DNA of 64,000 bases from Sphingomonas xanthus (GCF_007998985.1 NZ_CP041659.1:496001-560000); one strand, 5' to 3'; positions 35,847 through 43,869 are shown, counted from the first letter of the stretch. Program-made: numbers and translations. Notes: generated from the letters alone by a model not told the origin.

Positions 35847-36214
35847 GATTTCAGTTCCTTGAGCAGAGCCTCGATGGCGGCAATGTCTTCCTCGCCGAGC
35901 GCATCGCCCTCCGCTAGGTGGGCGACCAGCGGTGACAGACGGCCACCGAACAATTTTTCGACAAACCGCCGGGATTCCGTCCCGACATAGGCATCGCGGC
36001 GGATCGCCGGGGAATAGAGGAAACGCCGCCCGTCCTCGCGGTGGCCAAGGGCACCCTTGGCGGCAAGGCGCGAGAGCATCGTCTTGACGGTCGCAAGCGA
36101 CCAGCCGCGTTCGGCATCGATCCGCTCGGCAATATCGGCGGCGGTCAGCGGCTGGCTCGCCGCCCACAGCACCTCCATCACGTCAAGCTCGGCATCGCTG
36201 ATGCGAATATCCAT
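35843..36214 (-). CDS. BlaI/MecI/CopY-family repressor
   Basis: A 123-residue winged-helix protein: ISDAELDVMEVLWAASQPLT, then WSLATVKTMLSRLAAKGALG (recognition helix) and a C-terminal dimerisation helix. Members dimerise on TACA/TGTA boxes and are cleaved by their M56 partner. AAAGGGG lies upstream of ATG 36214, and two TACAGTTGTA boxes cover the promoter, so autoregulation is very likely. Confidence 0.9.
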   Translation of the reverse strand: MDIRISDAELDVMEVLWAASQPLTAADIAERIDAERGWSLATVKTMLSRLAAKGALGHREDGRRFLYSPAIRRDAYVGTESRRFVEKLFGGRLSPLVAHLAEGDALGEEDIAAIEALLKELKS

Positions 36215-36231
36215 CGATTCGCCCCTTTCGA

Positions 36232-36265
36232 TTACAGTTGTAAGCGTCACGACTACAGTTGTAAA
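36232..36265 (-). promoter_or_regulatory. BlaI operator pair over the blaI-blaR1 promoter
   Basis: Two copies of TACAGTTGTA at 36233-36242 and 36254-36263, start-to-start 21 bp (two helical turns). On the transcribed strand TTTACA (36260-36265) and TACAAC (36237-36242) form a -35/-10 pair with 17-nt spacing, each lying inside a box. The match to the TACA/TGTA half-sites of BlaI/MecI is direct; binding is inferred. Confidence 0.75.
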
Positions 36266-36380
36266 CACGAAACTTCGGGGATCCTCTACGAGAGGAGTAA
36301 TGTCGGGATTTTTTACGAACGGCGAACATCGGACCGGACCACAGCTTATTTTTTCAGCGGAATACTGCCATTTGTTTCAA

Positions 36381-36398
36381 TTGGCACGGCGGTTGCAA
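36381..36398 (+). promoter_or_regulatory. Sigma-54 (RpoN) promoter
   Basis: TTGGCACGGCGGTTGCAA matches the -24/-12 consensus YTGGCACGrNNNTTGCW at every fixed base; GG (36383-36384) and GC (36395-36396) are separated by exactly 10 nt. The predicted start is near 36408. No protein gene begins downstream on this strand; a terminator lies ~75 nt away. The rest of the 36215-36568 gap holds the blaI operators and nothing else I recognise. Confidence 0.7.
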
Positions 36399-36407
36399 AG
36401 TTATTGC

Positions 36408-36486
36408 TGTCCACTTGGTTCCACGCCAACACAAAGGGGACGGCAAGAGCGGTTTTCTGGTCCCGCCTCGCCGTCCCCTTTTCGTT
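36408..36486 (+). ncRNA. Candidate sigma-54-dependent small RNA
   Basis: A transcript of about 78 nt is predicted from the RpoN promoter to the intrinsic terminator. It would have a weak 5' hairpin (TTGG 36415-36418 with CCAA 36426-36429), a terminator stem of 12 bp, an inner GCGG/CCGC stem and a single-stranded TTTTCTGGTC apical loop. There is no ribosome site followed by a credible frame. Size and design fit a trans-acting, Hfq-type sRNA. It lies between blaI (5' end) and grxD (3' end), both on the other strand. Inferred, not shown. Confidence 0.55.
36433..36486. terminator. Terminator of the candidate sRNA (and possibly of grxD operon on the other strand)
   Basis: AAAGGGGACGGC (36433-36444) pairs with GCCGTCCCCTTT (36470-36481), followed by TCGTTT. 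Read on the reverse strand the stem is followed by TTTGTGTT, so it could also end the upstream-facing bolA-grxD transcript, 80-130 nt after the grxD stop. Confidence 0.75.
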
Positions 36487-36568
36487 TGGAGCCGATCATC
36501 GATGTTTCGGGGGCCGCCCGCGCCCTTCCCTCTCGCAGGAGGAGGCCGCGGGCTGCAGCCCGGCCAGC

Positions 36569-36877
36569 TCAGCCTTTTACGAGCTGCTGAAGCTCCCCGC
36601 TCTCGAACATTTCCATCATGATGTCGCTGCCGCCGACAAATTCGCCCTTCACATAGAGCTGAGGAATGGTCGGCCAATCCGAATAATCCTTGATCCCGGT
36701 CCGGATGTCCTGGTCTTGGAGCACGTCGACCGTCTCAAAAGGCACGCCCAGGTGGTCGAGGATCGCCACCGCCCGGCTTGAAAAGCCGCATTGGGGAAAC
36801 AGCGTGCTGCCCTTCATAAACAGCAGCACCTCGTTCGATTTCACAAGGGCGTCGATCCGCTCCTTAACGTCACTCAT
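36569..36877 (-). CDS. grxD: Monothiol glutaredoxin (Grx4/GrxD type)
   Basis: A 102-residue CGFS glutaredoxin: Lys22 and Cys30 in KGSTLFPQCGFSSRAV, WPTIPQLYVKGEFVGGSDI for glutathione binding. Such proteins bind a [2Fe-2S] cluster, often with BolA, and act in Fe-S trafficking. ATG 36877 has GGAG at 7 nt; the in-frame ATG 36883 is too close to that site. It follows bolA with overlap. Confidence 0.93.
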   Translation of the reverse strand: MSDVKERIDALVKSNEVLLFMKGSTLFPQCGFSSRAVAILDHLGVPFETVDVLQDQDIRTGIKDYSDWPTIPQLYVKGEFVGGSDIMMEMFESGELQQLVKG

Positions 36878-36879
36878 CG

Positions 36880-37119
36880 TCATTCTCCGTCAGGCGCAGC
36901 AGTCTCAAGCTGCAGCGCGTGTAATTCGCCGCCCATCCGTCCGCCGAGCGCCTTGTAGACCAGCTGGTGCTGGCGAACGCGGCTCATGCCAGCGAAGACC
37001 GTGGAAACGACCTTGGCCGCATAATGATCGCCGTCACCCGCCAAGTCACGGATCTCGATCCGCGCATCGGGCAGTGCTTCGCGGATTAGCGCTTCAATCT
37101 CATCGGCGGCCATTGGCAT
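36880..37119 (-). CDS. BolA-family protein
   Basis: A 79-residue protein with the BolA fold: IEALIREALPDARIEIRDLA, then GDGDHYAAKVVSTVFAGMSR and RQHQLVYKALGGRMGGELHA. It pairs with monothiol glutaredoxins in iron-sulfur metabolism; the immediate grxD neighbour supports this. The C-terminus is the IbaG/BolA2-like short form. Confidence 0.9.
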   Translation of the reverse strand: MPMAADEIEALIREALPDARIEIRDLAGDGDHYAAKVVSTVFAGMSRVRQHQLVYKALGGRMGGELHALQLETAAPDGE

Positions 37120-37122
37120 GGA

Positions 37123-37449
37123 TCAGTCCAACGACTCGATCAGCTGGCGACGCGCTTCGACCAGTTTGTGGCCAAGCGCCTCGCGGATCCGCGCCTCGTC
37201 GCAATCGACCCCCGCCGCGGTGAGGTCGCCCAGCACCTTGCGAATGACGTCCTCGTCACCGGCTTCTTCGAAGTCGGCGCGGACCACGTCCTTCGCATAG
37301 GCTTCGGTCTCGACCTCGCTCAGGTTCATCAGCCGTCCGGCCCATTCGCCGAGAAGCCGGTTCCGGCGGGCGATGATCCGGAACTGCATTTCCTCGTCAC
37401 GGGCGAATTTAGCCTCGAACGCGCGCTCGCGATCGTCGAATTGGGTCAT
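37123..37449 (-). CDS. DUF1476 protein, F1F0-ATPase zeta-type inhibitor
   Basis: A 108-residue helical protein: MTQFDDRERAFEAKFARDEE, then AYAKDVVRADFEEAGDEDVI. DUF1476 is the family of the zeta subunit that blocks ATP hydrolysis by the F1 motor in Paracoccus and relatives. The N-terminal inhibitory helix is present. The F0 operon is 30 kb away; this gene is instead co-directional with bolA and grxD, 3 nt apart. Confidence 0.88.
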   Translation of the reverse strand: MTQFDDRERAFEAKFARDEEMQFRIIARRNRLLGEWAGRLMNLSEVETEAYAKDVVRADFEEAGDEDVIRKVLGDLTAAGVDCDEARIREALGHKLVEARRQLIESLD

Positions 37450-37461
37450 GGTACCATCCTG

Positions 37462-37474
37462 TCTGTTCAACAGA
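37462..37474. promoter_or_regulatory. Perfect palindrome upstream of the zeta gene
   Basis: TCTGTT-C-AACAGA, 6-bp arms around one base, 13 nt upstream of the zeta ATG, where promoter or operator is expected. No known regulator assigned. Confidence 0.35.
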
Positions 37475-37508
37475 TCAGATAGTGAGCGGCGCCCTTCCCG
37501 TCCAGCAG

Positions 37509-38162
37509 TCAGGCGATACGGCGCTCGTCTTCGGGCGATGGCGGCACGATGAGGGCCGCCAGGTCGTCGGCGATCAATTGCTCGCCGTCGCGTTCGGCAA
37601 GGCCGCCGACACCGTCTTCGGGCCAATAGCAGGCATCGCGGTCAGGGGCGGCCTGGGTGATCTTCAACGTTCGGGGACAGGCGATCACGACCTGGACGCC
37701 AGTGCCACGGGTCTCCGCCGCCAGGGCCGCGGACAGCCGGTGAAAGGCCTGGAGGCTGCTGGCATAGGGAAAGATGGCGGCTTCGCCGTCTTCCTCGGAA
37801 GGCGGCACGTTGACCAGCAGCCTCTGGCGACCGCCCCGCTTCAGCGCGGGCAGAAGCGCGCGCGAAACGCGGTACATGCCGAGCGTCCGCTGATAGCCTC
37901 CACCCGCGGCGTTGATGACGACGTCGAGGCCTGGACAAAGGCCCAGCAGGTCAGCCGCGAAAACGGCGACGCTGGCTTCGGAAGAAACATCGCAATAGCG
38001 CGCCGTCGCAGCTAGCTGCTCGGCAACAGCGGCCAGCGGCTCGACCTGGTCGTCACAAAGGATCACTTCGGCGCCCCTTGCGGAAAGGGTCTGGGCGCAG
38101 GCACGGCCAATGCCGTCCGAAGCACCGGTAATCAATATTCGAGGCGGCGACTCGCCTTCCAT
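37509..38162 (-). CDS. Atypical short-chain dehydrogenase/reductase
   Basis: A 217-residue Rossmann protein with cofactor motif ITGASDGIGRAC and structural NAAGG, but the catalytic YxxxK appears as YASSL in FPYASSLQAFHRL, so the lysine is replaced by leucine, and no clear upstream serine is seen. It may be a non-catalytic or otherwise divergent SDR. GGAG lies 6 nt before ATG 38162. Divergent from the TetR gene with a ~115-nt shared upstream region, so it may be its target. Confidence 0.72.
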   Translation of the reverse strand: MEGESPPRILITGASDGIGRACAQTLSARGAEVILCDDQVEPLAAVAEQLAATARYCDVSSEASVAVFAADLLGLCPGLDVVINAAGGGYQRTLGMYRVSRALLPALKRGGRQRLLVNVPPSEEDGEAAIFPYASSLQAFHRLSAALAAETRGTGVQVVIACPRTLKITQAAPDRDACYWPEDGVGGLAERDGEQLIADDLAALIVPPSPEDERRIA

Positions 38163-38279
38163 CCAACACTCCACTGCGCGGAGCCTTATGGCCAACCGCG
38201 GAAAATAGACAAAAATGCCAGGATCAACTAAAACTACAGATGGTTGCGTTTATTAACCCCGTGCCAGATAGTCAACATC

Positions 38280-38876
38280 TTGAAAAACAAGGCTGATCAG
38301 AAACGTCCCGGTGGAAGAACCGCTGAGGTCACGCGGCGGATCAACGGTGCCGTTCAGCAATTGCTGGCCGAACAGGGGCTCGACGCCTGCACCATCAAGG
38401 CCATCGCCGAGCGCGCCGGGGTCCAACGCTCGACCCTCTACCGGCGAAGCGCCGACCGCTGGCCAATCATCATGGAAGCAGTGATCGACCTAGCCAGCCG
38501 CGAAACGGCAAAGTTCGACAGCGGGTCATTCTGCGCCGACATGCGCATCGCCATGCTCAACCTGGCAAGGATCCTGAACGGGCCGCTGGGTCCGCCGCTG
38601 ATGGAAATCGCCGGAGCCCTTCAATCGGGGGTCGCGCCGGGAGAATCGGAGCGGTTCTGGGAAAGCCGCCGCAAGCTCATCGCGCCGATGTTCGACGGGG
38701 CCATCGCCCGCGGCGAGTTGCCGGCGAATATCGACCGAGACGCCGTCTTCGCGATGGCCGCCGGGCCGCTTTATTTCCAGCGCTTCATCCGCGGCGCGCC
38801 GATCGACCCGGATTGGGTCGAACGGCTGGTCGTCCAGGTCTGCGGCCTGTTCGTCCGGCCGGTCAGTCGAGCGTGA
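38280..38876 (+). CDS. TetR/AcrR-family regulator
   Basis: About 198 residues: N-terminal HTH (INGAVQQLLAEQGLDACTIK, then AIAERAGVQRSTLYRRSADR) and a helical ligand-binding domain with a TetR_C-like end (FAMAAGPLYFQRFIRGAPID). The start is uncertain: TTG 38280 and TTG 38244 are the candidates and neither has a good ribosome site. The upstream region is AT-rich relative to the window. The gene overlaps the convergent quinone oxidoreductase by 14 nt. Confidence 0.82.
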   Translation: MKNKADQKRPGGRTAEVTRRINGAVQQLLAEQGLDACTIKAIAERAGVQRSTLYRRSADRWPIIMEAVIDLASRETAKFDSGSFCADMRIAMLNLARILNGPLGPPLMEIAGALQSGVAPGESERFWESRRKLIAPMFDGAIARGELPANIDRDAVFAMAAGPLYFQRFIRGAPIDPDWVERLVVQVCGLFVRPVSRA

Positions 38877-39861
38877 CGACCAGTTTCCCGATCGCCTCCC
38901 GACCGGCCATTGCGGCAATCGCTTCGCCCGCCCTGCCGAGCGGATAGGTCGCGCTGACCTTTGGCCCGATCTTGCCGGCGTCCCACAGGCGGAACAGCTC
39001 GGCAACGTGGGCGGCGTTGCCCTTTGGGTCCCGGGCCGCGAACGCGCCCCAGAAGACGCCGCATACGTCGCAGCTTTTGAGCAGGGTGAGGTTCAGCGGC
39101 AGCCTGGGGATTCCCGCTGGAAAGCCGACCACCAGGTAGCGCCCTTCCCAGCCGATCGCGCGCAGCGCCGGCTCCGCATAGTCCCCGCCAACCGGATCGT
39201 AGATGACGTCGGCGCCGTTGGGACCGACCGCGTCCTTGAACAGTTGCGCAAGCGCTTTCTGGCCAACGCGGTCGAACGGCCCCCGGGGATAGATGATCGC
39301 ATCGTCGGCCCCGGCCTGGCGCGCGGCACGCGCCTTGCCTTCCGACGATACGGCGGCAATGACCCGCGCACCCCTAGCCTTGCCAAGCTCGATAGCGGCC
39401 AGCCCGACGCCCCCTGCCGCGCCAAGCACCAGCAGCGTGTCGCCTTCCTCAAGATGTCCGCGATCGTAAAGCGCATGGATCGACGTGGCGTAGGTCAGCA
39501 ACAGCGCCGCGCCATCGACGAAGCTGCGTTCCGCCGGAAGCGGAATCGCCGACTTAGCGGCGATCACGACCTTTTCCGCAAGGCCGCCCCAACCGGGCAC
39601 CGCGATCAGCCGGTCGCCGACCGACCAGCCGTCGACGCCCTCGCCAACCGCTTCGACCTCGCCCGCGATTTCACCGCCTGGCGCAAAGGGGCGCGGCGGC
39701 TTGAACTGATATTTGTCTTCGATGATCAGCACGTCGGGATAGTTGATCGCCGCGGCCCGCACTCGCACCAGCAATTCACCCTCACCCGGCTTCGGGTCGG
39801 GCAAATCGGCGATCTTGAGCGTCTCGGGACCACCGGGATCGTGCGACAGCAGTGCCTTCAT
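38863..39861 (-). CDS. NADPH:quinone oxidoreductase family protein (zinc-free MDR)
   Basis: A 332-residue medium-chain reductase: MKALLSHDPGGPETLKIADL start, FAPGGEIAGEVEAVGEGV and nucleotide-binding GAAGGVGLAAIELGKARGA. It lacks zinc-ligand cysteines, as in quinone oxidoreductase/enoyl reductase-type members. Last gene of a six-gene overlapping operon; its ATG overlaps the stop of the MBL gene (ATGA). Confidence 0.88.
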   Translation of the reverse strand: MKALLSHDPGGPETLKIADLPDPKPGEGELLVRVRAAAINYPDVLIIEDKYQFKPPRPFAPGGEIAGEVEAVGEGVDGWSVGDRLIAVPGWGGLAEKVVIAAKSAIPLPAERSFVDGAALLLTYATSIHALYDRGHLEEGDTLLVLGAAGGVGLAAIELGKARGARVIAAVSSEGKARAARQAGADDAIIYPRGPFDRVGQKALAQLFKDAVGPNGADVIYDPVGGDYAEPALRAIGWEGRYLVVGFPAGIPRLPLNLTLLKSCDVCGVFWGAFAARDPKGNAAHVAELFRLWDAGKIGPKVSATYPLGRAGEAIAAMAGREAIGKLVVTLD

Positions 39862-40655
39862 CGCGCGGCCTCGGGGAAGGCCGGAAGTTTGGCAATATCA
39901 TCCGCTTCATGCTGGATGATAACCTTGGCCCCAATGTTGCTGGCAATGGCCTGGAAGCGGTCGAACGAGGCCAGCGTGTCGGCCCGGTTGGTGTTGAAGA
40001 TCGGCACACCGCGGTTCGCGACCTGTTCGGTGGCGTGGTAGAGGTCCCCGCTGAGTAGCACCGGCCCGCTTTTCAAGCGCACCAGCAGCGCCTTATGGCC
40101 TGGCGTGTGCCCCGGCATGTCGAGGATGGTGACGCTCCGGTCGCCGAACACATCCTTGTCGCGGCTGACCGGATCGACCTTGGCCCCTCCCTCGATCCAC
40201 GGCTTGAACCGCGCCGCGGTTTCCGGCCGCGCCTTGACCGCCTCCCAGTCGCCGCTGCCCATCAGCAGGGTCGCCTTGGGAAAGTCCGCCGCCTGGCCGG
40301 TATGGTCGTCATGATAATGGCTGATGCCGACAAAATTGACCCGCTCGGGCTCGACCCCGATCCGCTTCAGCTGGTCGGTGATCCGCTCCTTGAGCCCTAT
40401 CGTGAATACCCATTCCTTGGCCGGGCCGGCAACACCGGTATCCCATAGCAGATAGCGATCGCCGTGCTTCACCAGATAACAGCTTGCGGTCAGCTGCTTG
40501 GGCTTGCCGGGATAAAGATAGGTGTCAGAAAATACGTCGAAGTCGCTGACCGCGATCGACCCGCAATCGAGCCTCCAGAGCTTGAGTTCGGGCGTCTGTG
40601 CCGCAGCAGGTGTGGCCGCCGCCAGCGCCAGCCCCAGTCCAATTGCTGTCCGCAT
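39858..40655 (-). CDS. Exported MBL-fold hydrolase, N-acyl homoserine lactonase-like
   Basis: A 265-residue protein with a signal peptide (residues 1-20, AAAQ) and the AiiA-type zinc motif HYHDDH in FVGISHYHDDHTGQAADFP, with MPGHTPGHKAL and LLSGDLYHA. This subgroup includes lactonases that degrade acyl-homoserine lactones, but many act on other lactones or esters. GGGAGG lies 5 nt before ATG 40655. Confidence 0.82.
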   Translation of the reverse strand: MRTAIGLGLALAAATPAAAQTPELKLWRLDCGSIAVSDFDVFSDTYLYPGKPKQLTASCYLVKHGDRYLLWDTGVAGPAKEWVFTIGLKERITDQLKRIGVEPERVNFVGISHYHDDHTGQAADFPKATLLMGSGDWEAVKARPETAARFKPWIEGGAKVDPVSRDKDVFGDRSVTILDMPGHTPGHKALLVRLKSGPVLLSGDLYHATEQVANRGVPIFNTNRADTLASFDRFQAIASNIGAKVIIQHEADDIAKLPAFPEAAR

Positions 40656-40666
40656 CTTCGCCTCCC

Positions 40667-40945
40667 TCATCCGATCCCGCGCGCCCTTGCGTCCGCAACG
40701 ACCTGTGCCGCGGTCATGCCATGATAGCTTTGCCGGATCGCCTCATCGAGGTCGCCGGCGGAAAATCTGCGCCCGACCGGGTTATGCAGCGCGGCGTCGA
40801 AGGTCAGCCGGTCCTTGATCGGCAGGTCGCGCCGTGCCTCTTCGATCGTCTGCGCAAAGGTTTCGGCCGATGACCCGTCGATCAGGGTCGGAGCCTTTGA
40901 ACAGGCCATGGCCAGTGCGGCCAGTACGATCGGCGCAAACTTCAA
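40667..40945 (-). CDS. Small lipoprotein (DUF6694-like)
   Basis: A 92-residue protein: lipobox LAMAC (Cys15), then IDGSSAETFAQTIEEARRDL and a C-terminal YHGMTAAQVVADA. This resembles small DUF6694-type lipoproteins as I remember them, without known function. TTG 40945 overlaps the retropepsin stop (TTGA) and has GAGGGGCAGGA upstream. Confidence 0.65.
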   Translation of the reverse strand: MKFAPIVLAALAMACSKAPTLIDGSSAETFAQTIEEARRDLPIKDRLTFDAALHNPVGRRFSAGDLDEAIRQSYHGMTAAQVVADARARGIG

Positions 40946-41793
40946 TCCTGCCCCTCAAACCAGACTTTGCGGGCCGGAAAGTCGACCACCATGCGCGTTT
41001 TGGTCAGCCAGTCCATGCCAAGGATGATCGCCGGCCGATCGGCGACGCCAAAGGCCGCGAAGACGGGAAGGTCGGCGACCAGCACCGGCGCATCGGGCAA
41101 ATGACGCGTTCCCATATGCACGTCAGTAATGGTCGTCGCGCCCGTTTCCACCCGATTGTTGGTGGCACCCTGGATCGCATCGCCCTTGGCGATCTTGTCC
41201 GGATCGATACCAAGTAGGTGACCGAGCTTCCAGTTGATCCGGGTCTTTCGCGCGCCGGTGTCCAGCACCGCGATCGCGAAATGGCCGGCGATCCGGACCG
41301 GGATCGTCAGCAGATTGCCCGTCGTCAGGCTTGCATCAACGGCCTCGCCCGCGATCGGCCGTGCGCCGGCCGGCAACAAGGCAAGCTTGCCGCGCGGCAA
41401 GTCGAAATCGACTGTCCTGTCACCGAACAGGTCCAGGCCGACAATGCCGGCAAGCTTGACCCCATCGGCGCGCGGAGGGAGGCGCGCCGCCTCGATCGCC
41501 GGCTTCGTAACGCCGTCGAGGGTAATTGCGCCAAGCTCGACCAGCGCAACCTCGCTCTCGCCGGTTTGCCCGACCAGTTTTTCGCTGCCTCTAGCCTTCA
41601 AGCCGGCTTCCTCGGCGAAGTCGGCATACACCGCGCTGCCCTCGGCGCCGGTATCGAAGACGAACTGGCGCACGCCGAACCTTCCTTCAACGGCGACCGT
41701 GGCATGGCCGGTGCGGGCGATGGCAATCGGAACCTCCGCTGCCGCGGGCGTCGCGGCAAGCAGGAGCAGGAGCAGGAATGGAATCCGCCTCAT
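40942..41793 (-). CDS. Retropepsin-like aspartic protease, periplasmic
   Basis: A 283-residue protein with a signal peptide (residues 1-19) and two copies of the aspartyl-protease half: [18 protein letters not shown] (first DTG) and [18 protein letters not shown] (second DTG), followed by AIILGMDWL. Having both halves in one chain makes a pepsin-like two-domain arrangement from retropepsin-type repeats. Its substrate is unknown. ATG overlaps the CoA-transferase B stop (ATGA). Confidence 0.8.
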   Translation of the reverse strand: MRRIPFLLLLLLAATPAAAEVPIAIARTGHATVAVEGRFGVRQFVFDTGAEGSAVYADFAEEAGLKARGSEKLVGQTGESEVALVELGAITLDGVTKPAIEAARLPPRADGVKLAGIVGLDLFGDRTVDFDLPRGKLALLPAGARPIAGEAVDASLTTGNLLTIPVRIAGHFAIAVLDTGARKTRINWKLGHLLGIDPDKIAKGDAIQGATNNRVETGATTITDVHMGTRHLPDAPVLVADLPVFAAFGVADRPAIILGMDWLTKTRMVVDFPARKVWFEGQD

Positions 41794-42425
41794 TCGATGT
41801 AATTCGCGGTGGTCTTGGCGCGGATATCGTCGGCGGTGACCCCCGGCGCCACCTCGGTCAGCTTGAACAGCGACTGGTGATCGGGCCGCTGGAACACACC
41901 AAGGTCGGTGATGATCATGTCGACGACATTTTTGCCGGTAAGCGGCAGGGTGCATTCGGGGATGAATTTGGGATCGCCGTTCTTGGAGACATGTTCCATC
42001 ACGACGATGATCTTCTTCACCCCGGCGACCAGGTCCATCGCCCCGCCCATGCCCTTGATCATCTTGCCTGGAATCATCCAGTTGGCGATGTCGCCATTTT
42101 CGCTGACCTCCATCGCCCCCAGCACGGTGAGGTCGATATGGCCGCCGCGGATCATCGCGAAACTGTCGGAAGACGAAAAATAGCTCGACGAGCCAAGTTC
42201 GCTGATGGTCTGCTTGCCGGCGTTGATCAGGTCCGCATCCACTTCGTCGGGATAGGGGAACGGGCCGATGCCCAGCATCCCGTTTTCCGACTGCAACGTC
42301 ACCGTCATCCCGTCGGGAATATTGTTCGCCACCAACGTCGGGATGCCGATGCCGAGATTGACGTAATAGCCGTCCTGCAATTCCTTCGCGGCGCGCGCCG
42401 CCATCTGATTGCGGTCCCAGGGCAT
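41790..42425 (-). CDS. scoB: 3-oxoacid CoA-transferase subunit B
   Basis: A 211-residue CoA-transferase beta subunit: [20 protein letters not shown], catalytic Glu in [35 protein letters not shown]. It moves CoA from succinyl-CoA to acetoacetate or 3-oxoadipate. Subunit A precedes with 1-nt overlap. Substrate cannot be decided from motifs; SCOT-type ketone use is the more likely, since the pca genes are absent. Confidence 0.88.
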   Translation of the reverse strand: MPWDRNQMAARAAKELQDGYYVNLGIGIPTLVANNIPDGMTVTLQSENGMLGIGPFPYPDEVDADLINAGKQTISELGSSSYFSSSDSFAMIRGGHIDLTVLGAMEVSENGDIANWMIPGKMIKGMGGAMDLVAGVKKIIVVMEHVSKNGDPKFIPECTLPLTGKNVVDMIITDLGVFQRPDHQSLFKLTEVAPGVTADDIRAKTTANYIE

Positions 42426-43132
42426 CAGGCGGCATTCCTTTCGCGGGTCGTCACAAATTCAATCTTCTTGTTGTAGGGGCTCCCGTCGACCAGCCGCTTA
42501 ACGTAGATGCTGGGGAGGTGGATCGCGTCGGGGTCCAAGCTTCCGACAGGCACGATCTGCTCGACTTCGGCAACGCACACCTTGCCGCAGGTAGCGGCCG
42601 GCGCGTTGAAGTTGCGCGCGGTCTTGCGAAACATGAGGTTCCCCGCCTCGTCCGCCTTCCAGCCCTTGATGATCGCAAGGTCGGCGCGGATGCCGCGTTC
42701 GAGGATATAATCCTCCCCGTCGAAGCTCTTCACCTCCTTGCCCTCGGCGACCTTCGTGCCGACCCCGGTCTTGGTATAAAAGCCGGGGATGCCCGCGCCG
42801 CCGGCGCGCATCCGCTCGGCGAGCGTGCCCTGCGGGCAGAATTCGACTTCCAGTTCGCCGGCGAGATACTGGCGCTCGAATTCCTTGTTCTCGCCGACAT
42901 AAGAAGAGATCATCTTCTTCACTTGGCGCGTCCTGAGCAGCTTGCCGAGACCTTCATTGTCGATCCCGGCATTGTTCGACGCGATCGTCAGCTCTTTCAC
43001 GCCCGATGCGACGATCGCGTCGATCAGCCGCTCCGGGATGCCGCACAGGCCGAAGCCGCCCGCGGCAATTGTCATGCCGTCGAACAACAGTCCGTCGAGC
43101 GCGGCCTCGGCGTCGCGATAGATTTTCTGCAT
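42425..43132 (-). CDS. scoA: 3-oxoacid CoA-transferase subunit A
   Basis: A 235-residue alpha subunit: [37 protein letters not shown] and [30 protein letters not shown] ribosome site precedes ATG 43132. First gene of the overlapping operon scoA-scoB-protease-lipoprotein-lactonase-MDR. Confidence 0.88.
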   Translation of the reverse strand: MQKIYRDAEAALDGLLFDGMTIAAGGFGLCGIPERLIDAIVASGVKELTIASNNAGIDNEGLGKLLRTRQVKKMISSYVGENKEFERQYLAGELEVEFCPQGTLAERMRAGGAGIPGFYTKTGVGTKVAEGKEVKSFDGEDYILERGIRADLAIIKGWKADEAGNLMFRKTARNFNAPAATCGKVCVAEVEQIVPVGSLDPDAIHLPSIYVKRLVDGSPYNKKIEFVTTRERNAA

Positions 43133-43224
43133 ATCCTCTCCTGTCGCCGATGCGATAAGCGGCGCAGGCCGACGCGGTCAAGGAAGCGGCGGATTCGCCT
43201 GGGCAAGCAAAAAGGGCCGGCTGG

Positions 43225-43869
43225 CTATGTCGCTGGCTGGAACATCTCGATGCCCAGTTCCTCGCGCTCGACGACCCGCTGCACCGAAGGTTGGTCCAGC
43301 AGTCGCCGGTTGAGCGCCGCCCATCGCGGATAGTCCTCCATGCCCATCCCCAAACGTCGGCCCCAGCGAAAGAATATGAGCGCGTAGGAGTCGGCCGCAC
43401 TGAACCGATCGCCAGCCAGCCAGCCCTGGCCCGCCAGCCCTTCGATCTCAGCGAAATGCTCGGCCAGATTTTCGCGACCGCCGTCGATCAGCAACTGGTG
43501 GGCGCTTTCGTCGCGAGTGAAGCGGCTCGCCCGCCACACTTGCGCGAACGAGATATGCACACTCGACGCGAACCAGCTGAGCAGCTCGTTGCACTTCGCC
43601 GCCACGAGGGCATCGCCGCGCGGGACCGATCCGGCAGCGCCAAAGCGGTCGGCGATATAATTCAGGATTGCGATATTCTCGGTTATCGTTCCCTGGTCGG
43701 TTCCCAGCGCAGGCACCCGGGCATGAGGGTTGATCGCCAGATATTCGGCCTTGAGATGATCGCCCTCGGCCAGCACGATCCGCACCGCCTCAAACTCGGC
43801 GCCAGCCTCCTCGAGGGCGATATGCGGCACTAGCGAGCAGGCGCCGGGTGAATGGAAGAGTTTCAGCAT
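43225..43869 (-). CDS. Glutathione S-transferase family protein
   Basis: A 214-residue GST of the beta/BphK type: MLKLFHSPGACSLVPHIALE with Cys11, NPHARVPALGTDQGTITENI and a helical C-terminal domain. Cys at this place is typical of bacterial beta-class GSTs. It begins 737 nt after the scoA start on the same strand. Substrate unknown. Confidence 0.87.
   Translation of the reverse strand: MLKLFHSPGACSLVPHIALEEAGAEFEAVRIVLAEGDHLKAEYLAINPHARVPALGTDQGTITENIAILNYIADRFGAAGSVPRGDALVAAKCNELLSWFASSVHISFAQVWRASRFTRDESAHQLLIDGGRENLAEHFAEIEGLAGQGWLAGDRFSAADSYALIFFRWGRRLGMGMEDYPRWAALNRRLLDQPSVQRVVEREELGIEMFQPAT

Noticed and set aside
36538..36568. GC-rich inverted repeat (GGGCTGCAGCCC) just after grxD
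   Set aside because: No T tract on the transcribed side; the better terminator is the stem at 36433-36481.
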